From assembly GCA_031268525.1 (NCBI GenBank), contig JAIRXA010000151.1, positions 1-15,220 on the forward strand: a DNA stretch of 15,220 nt, given 5' to 3'. Positions within the stretch are counted from its first letter, which is position 1; every line of letters begins with the position of its first letter. Shown here in pieces: positions 1-5,763 of this stretch. The notes under the pieces are model-generated. The model was given only the letters and a program-made list of their open reading frames with translations, did not search any database and had not been told where the DNA came from. This stretch comes from Coriobacteriales bacterium. GTDB taxonomy: Bacteria; Actinomycetota; Coriobacteriia; Coriobacteriales; UBA8131. Position numbers and translations under genes: made by a program.

Positions 1-116
1 AAGAGGTCAGCGATCTGCTGATGCGTTGCCCAAACAGTATCTTGTTCTGGGTCAATGATGACACTGACACTTTTTCCTTTATCTTGAAATATGACAATAC
101 TGTTATCTTTTGCCAT
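1..116 (-). CDS. RhuM-like (virulence RhuM family) protein, N-terminal part only
   Basis: The minus strand from ATG 116-114 reads about 38 codons to the window edge. The product begins MAKDNSIVIFQDKGKSVSV and continues through IIDPEQDTVWATHQQIADL. The short strand-rich start followed by a (V/T)W.T..QIA(D/E)L segment is how RhuM/Fic-associated proteins of the virulence RhuM family begin. The function of that family is poorly defined; members are often found on islands and beside restriction or Fic-type genes. A clear ribosome site, GAGGAG, lies 5 bases before the ATG. The start overlaps the stop of the integrase remnant upstream (TAATG), so the two could be translationally coupled. Only the N-terminus is visible, so the family call is tentative. 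Confidence 0.6.
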   Translation of the reverse strand, partial: MAKDNSIVIFQDKGKSVSVIIDPEQDTVWATHQQIADL

Positions 117-271
117 TAATACTCCTCTATCACCTTATTGCTATTTGGAAGATTCCCAAATACCGCTTCTCCTATTGTATCAGCTGCGGTGCGGCCGTTC
201 TGCGCAATGGCGTGGGCGTAGATGTTCAGGGTCAGGCTGGTGCTGGAGTGGCCGAGGCGGGTTTGGACGGT
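116..271 (-). pseudogene. Tyrosine site-specific recombinase (phage-type integrase), C-terminal remnant
   Basis: The translated stub contains VQTRLGHSSTSLTLNIYAHA. This is the last catalytic block of phage-type tyrosine integrases: the LGH box, then the nucleophile tyrosine in NIYAH. The tail that follows (QNGRTAADTIGEAVF) is typical of integrases from Gram-positive integrative elements. Family proteins are about 380-400 residues and carry an Arg box and an HxxR box before this block. Here the similarity stops abruptly around position 271, and upstream codons read as unrelated sequence, so the catalytic Arg boxes and the DNA-binding domain are lost. The stop codon overlaps the ATG of the RhuM-like gene. 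It is most likely the decayed integrase of an element whose attachment site is seen just to the right. The exact breakpoint was judged by eye. Confidence 0.8.
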
Positions 272-444
272 CCAGGCTAAAGCTCTTCCTCTCGGCTGGT
301 TTCGGAGTGAACCAGGGGCGAAATGAATTAGTTGCAAGAATCATAAAGTGGCACAAACTAGGATATTTACATGCAGTTTTGTGAATTATATGTCACAGCA
401 TAGTATTCTCTAAAACACAAAATCACGAACTCTTAATCCCTCTC

Positions 445-471
445 GGGGTTCGATCCCACTGGGCTCCACCA
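445..471 (+). other. Attachment-site-like 3' end of a tRNA or tmRNA gene
   Basis: The bases GGGGTTCGATCCC at 445-457 look like a T-arm and loop. ACT follows, then GGGCTCC, the discriminator A and CCA, ending near 471. This is the 3' end of a tRNA-type gene. No partner GGAGCCC 5' acceptor strand or anticodon arm lies about 70 bases upstream, and the T-stem itself pairs poorly on its 5' side, so no complete tRNA is encoded here. A 3'-tRNA/tmRNA fragment beside an integrase remnant is the usual look of an att junction. Which RNA gene was the target cannot be decided here. Confidence 0.65.
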
Positions 472-479
472 CTTTCTTT

Positions 480-507
480 AACCGCTGGTAGGCGGCGGGT
501 TTTTTTT
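480..507 (+). terminator. Rho-independent terminator after the tRNA/tmRNA 3' fragment
   Basis: A short GC stem (AACC-GC pairing with GC-GGTT around one bulged G) is followed by eight T residues at 500-507. It begins 9 bases after the CCA end, as the native terminator of a stable-RNA gene would. This suggests that the DNA to the right is the original chromosomal flank of the integration site. Confidence 0.65.
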
Positions 508-566
508 CAGTTGCTTCAATGCAGTTCTATTTCCTTCTATTTCTTGATGTCAGGCACATCCACGTG

Positions 567-594
567 CGGATAACTTGCACCATCAAGTTATCCG
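567..594. repeat. Perfect 11-bp inverted repeat, possible terminator of the fic operon
   Basis: CGGATAACTTG (567-577) and CAAGTTATCCG (584-594) are perfect inverted copies around a 6-base loop. The structure lies 13 bases beyond the fic stop codon on the minus strand. No T tract follows on either strand, so it could be a factor-dependent or stabilising 3' hairpin, or a protein-binding palindrome. Apart from this repeat, the att fragment and its terminator, no gene is supported in 272-607, which is AT-rich. Confidence 0.55.
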
Positions 595-607
595 ATTGCA
601 TTCTCTA

Positions 608-1270
608 TTAGCGTTCACGCTCTGTGCGGTCAAGTCCTATCCTTTTTCTGAATGCCTGTTGCTCTTGTGGTGTAACGGGAGAAAGGATATGTTGAAACAA
701 GGAAGTCATTTTGCCGTAATCCTTGTCGAAGGACAGCACGCTTGCTTCAATCATTTCGCTTGACGAGACATCTGAGAAATCCACGCGGTGTCCTGCGCTC
801 TGGGCAAGGTATTCAATGAACAGGCGCTGCGCCCTGCCATTTCCCTCGCGAAACGGGTGCAGGACGTTTATCTCGCTCAGATAGTAGGTCAGGCGTTTTG
901 GTATCTCGTCTGCTGGTGTATCGTACAGGAATCCCTCATTTTCAAGTTTTGTAAAGATGTCCTCAGCATACGTGGGGATGGCGTGGCTCATGCAAAACGG
1001 ATTACCCTTTGCGATGTTGACGGTTCGGGTCTTGCCAGCCCAATCGTATACATCACGGAAAATAGCACGGTGGATGTCGCAAAGGTGTTTGAAGCCGAGT
1101 CTGCCGCGTACAGGGCGGTCAAGTATTCCCGCAATCCTGGCAGCGGTTATCTCGCGTTCAGCAGTTGCGAGAGCTTCTCCATCGAGAATATCCAGCTTGT
1201 TTTTCAGCACGTTTGAGCCTGAATAGCAGTATCTGCTGTCCCATTCGTATTCGTAGTCATACCCGCTCAT
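608..1270 (-). CDS. fic: Fic domain AMP-transferase toxin (class I, VbhT/FicT-like)
   Basis: The product has 220 residues from ATG 1270. Fic enzymes transfer AMP or another nucleotide moiety from a nucleotide to hydroxyls of target proteins; bacterial FicT toxins of this class are known to modify DNA gyrase and topoisomerase IV. The catalytic loop HPFREGNGRAQR is at about residues 138-149 with every consensus residue present (catalytic His, Pro/Phe, acidic residue, GNGR, final Arg). The substrate-docking flap TRTVNIAKGNPF is at about 81-92. The N-terminal YxGSNVLKNKL segment is typical of small Fic (cell filamentation) proteins. The protein is full length, with no added effector or DNA-binding domain. 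The antitoxin gene upstream overlaps by 14 bases, so the two are co-translated. A longer start at 1294 is possible but lacks a ribosome site and would extend the overlap. Confidence 0.9.
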   Translation of the reverse strand: MSGYDYEYEWDSRYCYSGSNVLKNKLDILDGEALATAEREITAARIAGILDRPVRGRLGFKHLCDIHRAIFRDVYDWAGKTRTVNIAKGNPFCMSHAIPTYAEDIFTKLENEGFLYDTPADEIPKRLTYYLSEINVLHPFREGNGRAQRLFIEYLAQSAGHRVDFSDVSSSEMIEASVLSFDKDYGKMTSLFQHILSPVTPQEQQAFRKRIGLDRTERER

Positions 1271-1475
1271 AGTCCGGCTTGTTCCTACGGGCATGCTTTT
1301 GGATCAGTCGCCGCACCGTCTCCTCTGCCGTTGTCTTGCCTTCGAAGATGTTTCTCAAGCGGGTCTTGTCGGACTCGGTGAGGGGCATGCCTTCCATCGC
1401 CATCGTAGCGTTCACTTCGCGGATTTTCTGCTCCGTATCTCGCATAACGCGCCTGCTTTCAATATCCCAAGACAT
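1257..1475 (-). CDS. VbhA/FicA-like antitoxin of class I Fic module
   Basis: The product is a small charged, helical protein of 72 residues. In class I Fic systems a separate antitoxin helix carries the inhibitory motif (S/T)xxxE(G/N), whose Glu pairs with the second Arg of the Fic loop and blocks productive ATP binding. That motif is present exactly as TMAMEG at residues 24-29 (Thr24, Glu28, Gly29). The C-terminal half, with a GKTTAEETVRRLIQKH segment, matches the G.(T/S).EE helix common in VbhA-type antitoxins. It overlaps the fic start by 14 bases and has the usual antitoxin-first order. The first ATG (1475) lacks a clear ribosome site. An internal ATG at 1445 with AGG about 7-9 bases upstream keeps the motif and may be the true start. 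Confidence 0.85.
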   Translation of the reverse strand: MSWDIESRRVMRDTEQKIREVNATMAMEGMPLTESDKTRLRNIFEGKTTAEETVRRLIQKHARRNKPDYERV

Positions 1476-1503
1476 CGGGAGACAATGTGTTTTCTATCTG
1501 TTG

Positions 1504-1509
1504 ATTATA
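1504..1509 (-). promoter_or_regulatory. Candidate -10 element for the antitoxin-fic operon
   Basis: A perfect TATAAT on the minus strand, preceded by TG, lies about 29 bases before the antitoxin ATG at 1475. No good -35 hexamer was found 16-18 bases further upstream. The 246-base gap between the antitoxin and the luxR stop codon otherwise holds no recognisable gene. A weak hairpin, with GTTGC and GCAAC arms around a TTTT loop, sits at 1700-1722 at the luxR 3' end. Confidence 0.45.
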
Positions 1510-1721
1510 CAGCAATGGCGCTCAGAGTACCTATTGGCTGTGTTTTCACGCCAGTTAGGCGCGGTGCATCATGCCAGCCAGCCGGAGGCCTGTCGATTTC
1601 TGCACGAATGAGAAGGTGGCTTACCGAACAGCTGGGAGAGCGCATGGTTGGCAGCCATGAGGTAAGGGGAGCCGGCCTAAAAGATAACTTCAAAGATGTG
1701 TTGCTGGCCTTTTGGCGGCAA

Positions 1722-3311
1722 CTATGTCAAAGAGAGAGGTGCCTGCGTCTCATAAACTGTTGCTGGCTGCGAGAGGGTATCGTCTCTGTTGGTATAGGCA
1801 GAAAAGACATCGGCCGCTTGCTGCCGACTCCTGACATCGAGTTTATGATAGATGTGTTTGATGTGCGTGTTGACGGTGCTGGTTGTCAAAAAGAGCTCCT
1901 GAGCTATTGCTGGAGTGGATGTGCCCCTCAGCAGCAGGGTAAAGACCTCGGTCTCACGTTGGGAGAGACCATGGTGATGCGCAAACTCATCAAGGTTCCT
2001 GCCGATAGCCTCCTCAAGCAAGTTAGGGCATTGCTGGCAGCTGGCAAGTCCACAGGGAGAAGGTGCGGCAGTTTCAGGTCGTTTTCCAGGTATGGCCAGC
2101 ATGAGAAGGGCGCAAAAGACTATAAAGAGTGCGCCAGCAATCAAGAACAACTTAAGTGTGGCATAGTCCTCAAAAAAGGTAAATGAAAGGTAGGTGCCGC
2201 AGAGAGTGCCCAGGCTTGGGACGAGGGCTATCAGGGCTATACCTACGCCAAAGGAGGACTGTGGAGCCAGCAGCCCTCTGCTCGCAAGCTCCGCCGCAAT
2301 GATCCAGACAATGAACTGATACAGCAACGGAAGGCTGCCCGGCAGAGCGATTCCCCAGTCGCCCATACCCACGATCAGGCACAGCAAGGCCAGGATGTAG
2401 GTAAACACTATCAGCAACAGGGCTATGCGTTGCACCGAAAGTCTGCGGGTCCAACTGGACAGCAGAGCAATAATGACACACCCCAACGAGCCAGTGGTAA
2501 CAACCGACAGCGAGAATGGTAGCATCTGAGCCTGTTCGTAGTTGTAGCCAACCACAATCAATATGTGACCAGTAAGCACCACTATCGTAACAATTACCAT
2601 TTCTCGCCAGGAAATAGTCCTGATGTCCCTCAATAGTGTAAGCAGATCGTTTGCCTGTTTTTTGTAACGCAGAGGTGGAGTCGCCAGCTTGTGCGCAGGC
2701 TGGCCACTCGTAAGGTTCCCCGCGCCACTGACCGCGACAGCGCCACTTTGGTTGACGTTGGTGCAACAATACCAGTAGAGGGTCGCCGAGAAACAGAGTA
2801 GTAACGTGGCGACGCCAATGGCAAGCGAGACAGGCAACAGGCTCAAAGCGCTGGAAAACAGGTACGCAAGAATGAACGTGGATGCGATGACAAAAATCAG
2901 GCTGTGCCGTGCTTGCAGCTGCTGGCCTCCCCACGCAATGGCCAGTACAGGAGCCAGGAGACCCATGCCAAAGTTAGCCATGAACATGACTGCGTCAGGA
3001 ACGAGAACGGAGTTCATTTTCAATAGTGCAAACAATGCTGCCAAAACAGCGAGGAGGAGGGCGCAGCAGAATACCGTTGCCGGTCTCTGCAGCACAGGAG
3101 TTTTTCTTGCGCCGATGGCGATAAAAAGAGCCGCAATGATCATGGCCAGATGGAACAGCATACGGGAGGTTCCCGCTATGCTCGTTGGGATTGGTTCAGA
3201 AAAGAAGTAAAAACGCTCCCAGGTCCAAAATAACGCCGAGCCCAGAGTCAGAGGTATGAAGCCTGAAATCTTGACAGCAGATATTCGCAGCGCGTCTTTG
3301 CTGGCGCCCAT
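1722..3311 (-). CDS. Membrane-bound LuxR-family transcriptional regulator with 12 transmembrane helices
   Basis: The product has 529 residues from ATG 3311. That start is chosen because AGGAGGA lies 3 bases upstream; a start at 3338 would put this site inside the gene. About twelve hydrophobic helices fill residues 10-405 in an MFS-like 6+6 pattern with a polar central loop. A C-terminal LuxR/GerE helix-turn-helix follows at about 449-508, from LSQRETEVFTLLLRG through STVNTHIKHIYHKLDVRS. This architecture is abundant in Eggerthellaceae, often beside genes for respiratory reductases. It is thought to sense small molecules at the membrane and switch the neighbouring operon. Here it faces the ferredoxin-NrfD-OYE operon, which is the likely target (inference). 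A cysteine cluster, C420-x4-C425-x2-C428, lies in the linker between membrane and HTH parts. The ligand is unknown. Confidence 0.9.
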   Translation of the reverse strand: MGASKDALRISAVKISGFIPLTLGSALFWTWERFYFFSEPIPTSIAGTSRMLFHLAMIIAALFIAIGARKTPVLQRPATVFCCALLLAVLAALFALLKMNSVLVPDAVMFMANFGMGLLAPVLAIAWGGQQLQARHSLIFVIASTFILAYLFSSALSLLPVSLAIGVATLLLCFSATLYWYCCTNVNQSGAVAVSGAGNLTSGQPAHKLATPPLRYKKQANDLLTLLRDIRTISWREMVIVTIVVLTGHILIVVGYNYEQAQMLPFSLSVVTTGSLGCVIIALLSSWTRRLSVQRIALLLIVFTYILALLCLIVGMGDWGIALPGSLPLLYQFIVWIIAAELASRGLLAPQSSFGVGIALIALVPSLGTLCGTYLSFTFFEDYATLKLFLIAGALFIVFCALLMLAIPGKRPETAAPSPCGLASCQQCPNLLEEAIGRNLDEFAHHHGLSQRETEVFTLLLRGTSTPAIAQELFLTTSTVNTHIKHIYHKLDVRSRQQAADVFSAYTNRDDTLSQPATVYETQAPLSLT

Positions 3312-3344
3312 CGCTCCTCCTGTCATCCGATACGGCAATAATCC

Positions 3345-3358
3345 GATGTGACAACATC
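3345..3358. promoter_or_regulatory. Palindrome GATGT-GACA-ACATC upstream of luxR, candidate operator
   Basis: Two 5-base arms flank a 4-base centre about 10-23 bases downstream of the likely luxR -10 box, inside the 5' leader of luxR. The heptamer ATCCGAT occurs twice nearby (3325-3331 and 3341-3347) at a spacing of 16. An autoregulatory site is possible, but short palindromes occur by chance, so confidence is low. Confidence 0.3.
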
Positions 3359-3367
3359 TCCATTTAT

Positions 3368-3373
3368 ATTATA
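3368..3373 (-). promoter_or_regulatory. Candidate -10 element of luxR
   Basis: A consensus TATAAT on the minus strand is placed about 57 bases before the chosen luxR start. The matching -35 position (3391-3396) reads ATCATA, which is poor, as expected for an activated or weak promoter. The local DNA is AT-rich compared with its surroundings. Confidence 0.4.
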
Positions 3374-3579
3374 GCGCATAGATCAGAGCATATGATTACG
3401 TACGGCTGTCACCAAACAGCGGCGTGCGTTGGACCTGCGTTGTGTCGCTCACCCGCTATCTGCCAGTCATTATCAACAAATACCCATGTCTTGGGGATGC
3501 CCCTCCCCATCTCCTGACGATAGTAAAACGGTAGCAATGACTCCAGAATGGCAATAAGAGAAGCCATTGCGACGAGATT

Positions 3580-3600
3580 TGACTGAGAGTCGAACAGTCA
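3580..3600. promoter_or_regulatory. Inverted repeat TGACTG-N9-CAGTCA, possible operator of the reductase operon
   Basis: Six-base perfect arms are separated by 9 bases in the 479-base divergent intergenic region between luxR and the ferredoxin gene. The left arm overlaps a TTGACT that resembles a -35 box at 3579-3584, but no good -10 follows at 16-18 bases. LuxR-type regulators bind dyads of about this size. The link to this regulator is inference only. Confidence 0.35.
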
Positions 3601-3696
3601 GGTTGTTCTATGTGGAATATTCCAGACTTGGGCAGCACCAGGATTCTGGAGATGGCGACAAGATGAATAGGGCAAGTACGGGAAAGCAGGATCAGG

Positions 3697-3736
3697 GGAA
3701 GGAGCACTCAAAAAGAGGAAGGAGCGCTAAAAAAGG
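3697..3736 (+). repeat. Two tandem 20-bp purine-rich repeats in the operon leader
   Basis: The unit GGAAGGAGCACTCAAAAAGA (3697-3716) is followed directly by GGAAGGAGCGCTAAAAAAGG (3717-3736). The two agree at 17 of 20 positions. They lie 55-94 bases before the TTG start of the ferredoxin gene, probably in the transcribed leader. Each unit contains an AGGAG that could act as a decoy ribosome site or a protein-binding site. No open reading frame of recognisable type runs through them. Confidence 0.6.
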
Positions 3737-3740
3737 AGAT

Positions 3741-3765
3741 GCTGGTACAGGCACCCTGCACCAGC
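3741..3765 (+). promoter_or_regulatory. Leader hairpin just upstream of the ferredoxin ribosome site
   Basis: GCTGGT (3741-3746) pairs with ACCAGC (3760-3765). After one A/C mismatch, CAGG (3748-3751) pairs with CCTG (3755-3758), closing a 3-base loop. This ten-pair hairpin ends 12 bases before the AGGAGG ribosome site. It has no following T tract, so it does not look like a terminator. It could protect the mRNA 5' end or modulate translation. Confidence 0.5.
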
Positions 3766-3777
3766 GAACAAGGCGAC

Positions 3778-3783
3778 AGGAGG
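3778..3783 (+). promoter_or_regulatory. Strong ribosome binding site that fixes a TTG start
   Basis: AGGAGG is followed by a 7-base spacer and TTG at 3791. No ATG or GTG in this frame gives a complete signal peptide with a comparable site, so TTG is the likely initiation codon. Confidence 0.8.
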
Positions 3784-3790
3784 AACGACA

Positions 3791-4591
3791 TTGGAAAAGG
3801 AAAAAACCATCACACGGAGTCCCTTATCAACAGGAGCGCTTGTATTGGGGGCTACGGCAATAGCCTTGGGCACCCAGGTGGTTACAGGTCTTACAACGGC
3901 GTTTGCAGAGGAGGCTGAGCCCGGCGCCGATATCACAGAAACTCCGGTAGGGGCAGAAACCCCGGCAGGCCCAGAAGCCGGGGAAGCTGTTCAGATAAGC
4001 CCCGCTGCGACCGAGCAGATTGCCGAGACCTCTCTCCGTGTGGCTGCTCAGGCAGCCAGCCCGGTAGGCACGGACGACCTGTATATGTGCTTTTTCTTCA
4101 AGGCAAGGCTCTGCACCAACTGTGGCGCCTGTGTAGATGCTTGCCGCAAGTACAACAATACGCCGGAGGATAAGCCAGCAAGACGCAAACTTGAGATGTA
4201 CACGCTTGCAAGCGGCGAAGAGGTGCCCATCACCACATCCTGCATGCATTGCGAGAATCCTTCATGCGTTTCGGTTTGTCCGGCAGGAGCTATCGAGAAG
4301 CGCCTGGACGGCATCGTTGCCCTGCACGTCCAACGCTGTATTGGCTGCAAGTACTGTTATTCAGCCTGCCCCTTTGGCGTGCCGCAGTACAACGAGGAAT
4401 CCATGGATAAATGCGACTTTTGTATCGGAAACGGCGTAGAACCCGGCACCAAACCGCGCTGCGCACAGGCTTGTCCTACCAAGGCGCTTGAGGCTGGTAG
4501 ACTGCGTGACCTCCATACACGCCTCATTGACGACGTGAAGACCTACCAGCAACTCGAGTCGTCCACCGGCGCACAGTTCTATCTGGCCTGA
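3791..4591 (+). CDS. Exported four-cluster [4Fe-4S] ferredoxin (DmsB/PhsB/NrfC-like electron-transfer subunit)
   Basis: The product has 266 residues from TTG. Sixteen cysteines form four classic [4Fe-4S] sites: C108/111/114/118, C151/154/159/163, C183/186/189/193 and C208/211/224/228. This is the cluster layout of the electron-wire subunits of DMSO, polysulfide and nitrite reductases. An extra Cys100 lies outside the pattern. Unlike typical cytoplasmic-side DmsB, it starts with a hydrophobic leader (about residues 11-39) ending AFA before EEAEPG, so it appears to be exported. The leader has TRSPLSTG where a twin-arginine motif would be, with only one Arg. An Ala/Pro/Glu-rich linker of about 55 residues follows. 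The gene is first in an operon with nrfD and the OYE flavoprotein, and probably passes electrons from the NrfD quinol oxidase to that reductase. Confidence 0.92.
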   Translation: MEKEKTITRSPLSTGALVLGATAIALGTQVVTGLTTAFAEEAEPGADITETPVGAETPAGPEAGEAVQISPAATEQIAETSLRVAAQAASPVGTDDLYMCFFFKARLCTNCGACVDACRKYNNTPEDKPARRKLEMYTLASGEEVPITTSCMHCENPSCVSVCPAGAIEKRLDGIVALHVQRCIGCKYCYSACPFGVPQYNEESMDKCDFCIGNGVEPGTKPRCAQACPTKALEAGRLRDLHTRLIDDVKTYQQLESSTGAQFYLA

Positions 4592-4692
4592 TAACCCACG
4601 CTTGGCAGCAAGCCTCGTGCTCACAGGCCGCCGCCTATCCCGACGCGTGACATTCACGACGACGTACGGCACGCAACAACACCTCTGCTCGC

Positions 4693-4712
4693 TGTTGGCA
4701 ACGCAGCCAACA
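4693..4712 (+). repeat. Intercistronic hairpin between ferredoxin and nrfD genes
   Basis: TGTTGGC (4693-4699) and GCCAACA (4706-4712) form a perfect 7-bp stem with a 6-base loop in the 155-base gap. No T run follows, so it is more likely an mRNA-processing or stability element than a full terminator. No other gene is visible in the gap. Confidence 0.5.
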
Positions 4713-4746
4713 ACAATATAACAGTTACGATTTTGGAGGTAGCTCT

Positions 4747-5745
4747 ATGATAGAAGTACAGACATTATGGGAATGGCAGATAGCCATCTACCTGTTCTTG
4801 GGTGGCTTGGGGGCGGGAGCTTTCATTACTGCCGCTGTCCTGTTTTTCGCCACCCCCAAAGCACTGAGCATCGCAGGCAAGGAGAGGCCGCTTTGTGTCA
4901 CGGCATGGGTGTCTACCGCCTGCCTTGTCATAGGGCTGCTCCTGCTCCTGTCCGACCTCATACAGCCTTTGCGTGGACTCATGCTTTGGCAGAGCTTCTC
5001 GAATTTAGGATCTTGGATGACCATAGGAGCTTGGTTAGTGCTTGCGACTGTCATCGTGTTTGGTATCACAGCGGTCTGTCTCACCGCTACAGTCCTTCCC
5101 GCGCTGAGAGAGAAGTTCTCAGTGCCAAATGGTGTCTACGCCCTCCTCTTTGGTTCAGGCGCGTTTCTGGGTCTTGGTGTTGCCCTCTACACTGGTGTGC
5201 TATTAATGGCTGCGGAAGGTATCCCGTTTTGGAACACCATACTGCTTCCCTGTCTGTTTACGGTATCTGCGCTTGGCACGGGAGTAGCCTTGATAGAGAT
5301 CATTCTGGCGTTGAGCCAAGGCAGGGGAGAAGGCGCTGAAAAAGACGGACTTCACTGGTCCCATCGTGTCGGCAGGTATCTGCGTGTAGGCGTAATCGTT
5401 CTGGTACTCCTGGAGACCGCCGCGCTCTTTGTCTTTGTGTCTTCTGCCGCGAGCGGCAGTGGCGCGGAAGCATCAATTGCCGATGCCGCCAGTTTTTCTG
5501 CGAACCTGCTTCTAAGCGGTGAGTTTGCCGGTGTGTTTTGGGGCTTGGTGATCGTTTGTGCCTTAATCCTGCCGTTAGCCGCCGCCATGGTGGGCTTCAT
5601 CGTCAAGGGCAAGGCTGGTGAGGTGTCGGTTGTCATAGGTGCCGTCGCGGCACTGGCGGGAGGATGCGCGCTGCGTTTTGTTGTGCTGTTGGCAGGTGCG
5701 CACGCTGCACCCGTGCTCGATGCCGTAACAAAGATCATCTCATAG
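4747..5745 (+). CDS. nrfD: NrfD/PsrC-family integral membrane quinol oxidoreductase subunit
   Basis: The product has 332 residues. The start follows GGAGGT with a 6-base spacer. The sequence opens WEWQIAIYLFLGGLGAG, the hallmark first helix of NrfD/PsrC proteins, and has about eight transmembrane helices (near residues 11-34, 49-70, 88-113, 131-155, 160-185, 212-233, 255-280 and 293-318). The family oxidises menaquinol in the membrane and hands electrons to a partner four-cluster ferredoxin; members carry no haem. The position between the ferredoxin and the exported flavoprotein reductase implies a three-part membrane-anchored respiratory complex. The gene symbol gives the family, not a nitrite reductase role: no cytochrome c nitrite reductase gene is present. 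Confidence 0.92.
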   Translation: MIEVQTLWEWQIAIYLFLGGLGAGAFITAAVLFFATPKALSIAGKERPLCVTAWVSTACLVIGLLLLLSDLIQPLRGLMLWQSFSNLGSWMTIGAWLVLATVIVFGITAVCLTATVLPALREKFSVPNGVYALLFGSGAFLGLGVALYTGVLLMAAEGIPFWNTILLPCLFTVSALGTGVALIEIILALSQGRGEGAEKDGLHWSHRVGRYLRVGVIVLVLLETAALFVFVSSAASGSGAEASIADAASFSANLLLSGEFAGVFWGLVIVCALILPLAAAMVGFIVKGKAGEVSVVIGAVAALAGGCALRFVVLLAGAHAAPVLDAVTKIIS

Positions 5746-5763
5746 AGAGTGAGGAGTGAGAAT

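Noticed and set aside
396..471. A complete tRNA gene ending in CCA
   Set aside because: Only the T-loop-like part and the 3' acceptor strand are present. No matching 5' acceptor, D-arm or anticodon arm could be drawn in the 75 bases upstream.
1505..1693. 62-codon minus-strand frame between luxR and the antitoxin
   Set aside because: It shows no ribosome site or family, and its composition is rich in Pro, Ser and Arg. It probably is not coding.
1293..2186. 297-codon open frame on the plus strand
   Set aside because: It lies antisense to the antitoxin and luxR genes and has no ribosome site or recognisable domain. It is an opposite-strand shadow.
3492..3509. TGGGGA / TCCCCA hairpin in the luxR upstream gap
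   Set aside because: The short GC-rich arms have no T tract, lie far from gene ends and could easily arise by chance.
3456..3707. 83-codon hydrophobic minus-strand frame in the luxR/ferredoxin gap
   Set aside because: It has a GTG start with no ribosome site, and its sequence crosses the purine-rich leader repeats. It looks like chance translation of a polypurine strand.
3567..3863. 98-codon plus-strand frame before the ferredoxin gene
   Set aside because: It is highly basic with no recognisable domain, and it runs into the ferredoxin gene in another frame. The strong AGGAGG belongs to the TTG start at 3791.
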